64,000 nt of DNA from Phorcus lineatus. Lineage: Eukaryota; Mollusca; Gastropoda; Trochida; Trochidae. Shown in pieces: positions 60,395 through 64,000 of the stretch. The notes beneath the pieces are model-generated. The model was given only the letters and a program-made list of their open reading frames with translations, searched no databases and had not been told where the DNA came from. A program made the position numbers and the translations under genes. Location: positions 36,677,082 to 36,741,081 of the forward strand of contig OV121090.1 in NCBI GenBank assembly GCA_921293015.1, written 5' to 3'. Positions within the stretch are counted from its first letter, which is position 1, and every line of letters begins with the position of its first letter.

Positions 60395-60990
60395 TGGAAA
60401 CCGGAAGGCGTTTAGACGGTTCTTTAGCGTGGTATAGAGAGTTAAGACGTTTTTACTTGCAATTCTGCTTAATACTTGTGTGAATATGGACTTTAATCAT
60501 GCTTTTTCAGGCTATAATGTGTAATAGTTAGGAAAGGGGCCCTAGGCCTGTGTTCGGACGGGGTAGCGACCAAAGTGCGGCATCGTTTCCACACAACCAT
60601 AGTTGGCCGAAAGGTTGGTTTACATGTAGATTCTTTCGTCGTGATGCGCCAATGTGAAATTAAATCGTATAACAGAAAAATAACACTTGTGACCGTGTTT
60701 TAGACGGTTTTATTATCCTGATCGGGGTGTTGGTTCCAGAACGGGAACTAGTACCCGATCAAGGGGTGTGCAGAACCTGACAACGATCCGAGGCGAAGCG
60801 TGTTCGTGTCTTGCTTTTACCACCTTACAGTGCATGTAAAAGGATAGGGATTTCCCATAATCAGTTGGCGGAATTGCCATACAATCTTTACGGTCCAGCA
60901 GGCATCTATATATATAGACGATCCCTGGGTCCAGTAAACAATTGTTCGACTTTTGATTTCGGAATTTCCAAATTCTTCAGCTATTTCGCG

Positions 60991-61829
60991 GGGATGCGAT
61001 GATTTCGTAGACAAAACAATTTCGTAGACACGAAATCCGGTGAACTCGTAGACAAATCGAGCAGTGAATTCGTTGACAGGTTTTAAAATAAGATTAGAAG
61101 TAATAATAAAAAACCTTTATTTATCAAACTCGAGGATTCGAACACTAATAGGTTCGATTAAAGAAATAAAGTGAATAAAACCTATATAAATAGTCAATTT
61201 TGTTGTGTTTTGAAACTTTTAAAGTTATCAAATTCTTGTTTGATCTTTAAATAAAATAAAATAAGGTAACAAGCCCTCCTGTCTAATGCTTTGCCTTTCG
61301 TTTGAGTGAACTAAAATGAATAATAAATCAATAATATAGTAATGATATTCTGTATCATTTACAAATGAATTACTCGTGTCTGTTATTATTTCTGATGCTT
61401 TGTCATCTTCAATATCTAAAAGTTATATTAATATTTCGATTACCTCTCCCTCCTATGTTAGCAACAGTGTCGGTTAAGTTTTGAATATTCAAATTTCTCG
61501 ATCGATAACAATTTGACTTTGTCCCCTTCTCCTGTAAGTTTTGTAATATTTTATCTTTTGACATTTTGTTACATTTAAAAATTTGTGTATATAACAATAC
61601 ATACATTGCCATATAGACAAAAGTTCGGACTTGGCCAGTACTGGCCCGATGCTAAATTGCTACCTGGGATGATATGAACTCTTATAAAAGATAATAATAA
61701 TTACAAATAATAGTCAATATTGACTTAGAAATACAAATTTAATACTGTCTACGAATTCACTGTCTACGAAATTGTTTTGTCGACGAAATTCCCGTGTCTA
61801 CGGAATGTTTTGTCTACGAGATCACCGCA
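60991..61829. mobile_element. 839-bp nested element with reiterated TTCGTAGACA ends
   Basis: The 12-bp direct repeat AGCTATTTCGCG flanks it (60979-60990 and 61830-61841). Ends are inverted: TGCGATGATTTCGTAGACAA at left and the inverse of TGCGGTGATCTCGTAGACAA at right. Within the first and last 90 bp, TTCGTAGACA or a close variant is repeated about four times at left (from 61000) and five times inverted at right (from 61747). The middle is AT-rich and has no ORF. Reiterated subterminal motifs look like transposase binding arrays. Family unassigned. Confidence 0.82.
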
Positions 61830-62061
61830 AGCTATTTCGCGTACTTCGTCCGCCAATTTGAATGGTGACCCGAACAATGGCAGTAACGCGTAATCTGATT
61901 GGTTATATCTCAATAGGTTGTTGGTTGGGAGTTCAAGGACGAATGTCAATCTGGTGACCCCTCTAGCGGGATAGTGTCAGATGTTAGTATCGCATATTGA
62001 TGATGGACAAATGTTATGCGCGCGATACGTCATCTGATTTTAATCAGATTGCGTAAGTTCA

Positions 62062-62495
62062 AAACTGACAAGTGTCAAAACGTTGAGGCAACGTTTTCTC
62101 AAATACAAATTAAGAACACTGTTATCCCAGAACCATATGTTACTTCTATATTGCCTCGATGGCATCGTAGGTAAGCTACGTCGTGGTACACATCCATTAG
62201 AAATAGAACGTGGTAGATTTTCCCGTCCTGTGACACCGCTGGTTGATTTGTCGCCATTGTAGTCGTCAGGCGGTCGAAGACGAAGTTTACTTCTTAATAA
62301 ATTGTTCATATCAATCAGATCTCCGGTATGAAAATTCCAAAATGTGAGTACTTCGTACCCGAGTTTCACTCAGTTATCGGAAAAAAAAAACTACATTCCT
62401 CTTGCAACTAGAAACTATTGTAAATCTACTGGCAGCTTTAGTTAACGGCAAGTATCGGCGTAAGATGACAACTCAAAAACAATAATTTATATTCT
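62062..62495. other. Unassigned stretch
   Basis: A 109-codon minus-strand frame (62040-62369) overlaps the transposon's right end and shows no domain, so it is not called. Nothing else recognised. Confidence 0.3.
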
Positions 62496-62499
62496 AGCC

Positions 62500-62695
62500 C
62501 TCCCATATTTGAAATATATCTTGTATCTTAATTGTTTAATGTTTAACTTGTACACACAATGTTTTGTGTGTCTCATTGGCCATATGGTCTGGTGTTTGTA
62601 TATTATTTCATATTTTTATGTTTTATGTACTGTCACTGTACCCGATCTATAAACATGTGACACAAAAATAAAATATCTTGTTTCTCTCTGTCTCA
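62500..62695 (+). mobile_element. LINE-type 3' end (probable)
   Basis: CACTGTACCCGATCTATAAA is followed by ACACAAAAATAAAATATCTT and a TTTCTCTCTGTCTC tail, so an AATAAA sits directly before a TCTG-like tail. The preceding 100 bases are T-rich (GTTTTGTGTGTCTCATTGGC and on), like the 3' UTR of CR1/L2-type elements. No coding remnant is attached. Confidence 0.45.
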
Positions 62696-62699
62696 TAAC

Positions 62700-64000
62700 A
62701 ATCGCATGAACCATGACATCGGCAATATTCGATTTCTGTTTACAGCTTGAAAACCATAAACGGTAGCAGCTTTGATTAAATTAACAATTCAAATGTCCTG
62801 CTTATGAAACCGGCTTAGTATATAATGTTTATAATGAAATAAACTTCCTCGTTAGTTCTCAGTTAAGGGATCAAGATATTTTTAAGAGCTGCACACATTG
62901 CTTAGTTTGCCGATTTGTTTAAAACATAAATCATGGGGTTTTTTTTCAAACTGACCGCAATTTGTTTGCATCCCTTTGTGATGTCGGCTGACGTATTATT
63001 TTCATTACTGACTGCAGGTCAAATGTAAATAATAAAATTACGTATTTCATCAAATCGATGGCGAGATAAAGTGTGTATAGGCGTAAATGCGTGATACAAG
63101 TAATATCACTACTGCTTCTTTTAGCTTTTTTAACACAGAAAATTATCTTTTGAATAAAACTTAATTGATCCTCACTTATATATGAAATCAGTTTGAACAA
63201 CCTGGAACACATCTGCAACTAGAAATTCTTTGTAGTTTTCTATACAAAGAACAATGATATGCAAACATATTTTTTCAACCTCTTTATCAAGTAAGGACTT
63301 TAAAAGATGACACTCACTATTATCAGATTAAACAAGCAGCTGACATGGTCGAACTCTATCCCAAACAACTGGCACTAAGTTTTGGATTTAACTTACTTTA
63401 TCTTTTTAATTTTGTTCTATGACTGTATTCCTTTGATAATATTTGCTGATTTTTATATCAGATCAAGAAGAACACATTTTCAGAAATATAAAGAAGGAAA
63501 GTTATTCGATCAATACACAAAAGAAAATCAAGATATGTTCACTGCTGCATGTAATTTGGAAAAGCTCTAAACATTGTAAGGAATTATTTTCAAATCATAT
63601 TTTTTATGATGATATACTTTCAAATACTTTGTGCTATTCAATCGCTAAATATCATGATGATCACGCGTATAGAAAAATACATAGCCATAGGAGAATTAAG
63701 ATTCCGATAGATTTCTTTCAAAATTATCATTAAGGTCCCAAAAAGTCGTCATTTCTGTATTTCTCAATCTCTATGATGACTTTGATGGTTTCAAGCCGAA
63801 AATGAAACATTTGATATAAAACATTACAAATTAAAGAACCCTCCATTTTCTACTCAAAAACTTAATATTTTCGAAAAACAATTCCAAATTTGTAATCATG
63901 ACACACCACAAAACTTTTGTAATTATGCATCTTTATACCCAAATTTCATTAAACTTTTAGTGTTGATGTTTTCAGAGCCGAACAGGGCCTTTGCAGCTTT
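62700..64000. other. Unassigned right end of the window
   Basis: Open frames at 62946-63218, 63382-63570 and 63443-63733 have no recognisable domain and AT-driven composition. The 96-codon frame (63443-63733) is the longest; it may be a relic but no family can be named. Confidence 0.3.

Larger units (their letters stand above)
59791..62051. mobile_element. 2261-bp TIR element with 10-bp target duplication (Mutator-like?)
   Basis: The two 21-bp ends are identical inverted repeats: CAATCTGATTAAAATCAGAT plus G at 59791, and its exact inverse at 62031-62051. The direct repeat CGTAAGTTCA flanks them (59781-59790 and 62052-62061). The terminal repeat is itself a near-perfect palindrome (ATCTGATT-AAAATCAGAT). 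Just inside each end an inverted AACCAATCA(A/G)ATT occurs (about 59930 and 61890-61910), CCAAT-box-like. A (TTTCG)n run lies at 59828-59870. A 9-10-bp duplication suits Mutator-like elements, but no transposase is seen. A second element (60991-61829) sits inside. Confidence 0.8.

Noticed and set aside
62040-62369. 109-codon minus-strand frame
   Set aside because: It overlaps the right end of the 2261-bp transposon and shows no domain.

Overview
The window is AT-rich, intron- and repeat-dominated animal DNA. The only convincing intact host gene is a rhodopsin-class neuropeptide-type GPCR. The receptor style (ERF instead of DRY, no P in the NPxxY position) and the tRNA-derived SINEs with GCGGCGTTAAAC and (ACTC)n tails suggest a lophotrochozoan, most likely a mollusc and perhaps a gastropod. 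That placement is inference from sequence style; no species can be named.

Layout. 0-5 kb: foldback elements and anonymous DNA that probably form the 5' intron or flank of the receptor gene. 4.88-6.13 kb: receptor coding exon, with a splice acceptor one base before its ATG. 7-13 kb: a SINE, a 163-bp tandem duplication, a 154-bp TA-flanked hairpin MITE, a dispersed repeat with a second palindromic element inside it, and a ~62-bp minisatellite. 13-27 kb: mostly unassigned DNA with a 5'-truncated SINE in a perfect 11-bp target-site duplication, a TTAA-flanked inverted-repeat element and two odd 10-11-bp GCGG arrays. 27-34 kb: a rearranged Penelope-like retroelement ending near a perfect 96-bp palindrome, a LINE 3' end, and an L1-like LINE carrying a 201-bp in-frame duplication of its reverse transcriptase core. 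34-59 kb: recurrent diverged repeat blocks, four more transposon remnants (a jockey/CR1-like LINE, a fragment with an RT YADD-type box, a Rex1/L2-like LINE, a Tc1 transposase), and a 717-bp hAT-type MITE with 8-bp target-site duplications. 59.8-62.1 kb: a 2261-bp element with identical 21-bp ends and a 10-bp target-site duplication, itself interrupted by an 839-bp element with reiterated subterminal motifs.

The receptor is the only gene whose product can be described with confidence. The rest is a palimpsest of class I and class II elements, notable for nesting and inverted-repeat architecture. No rRNA, functional tRNA, CRISPR or intact viral element was recognised. All boundaries were set by eye and may be off by a few bases, more for the diverged repeats.
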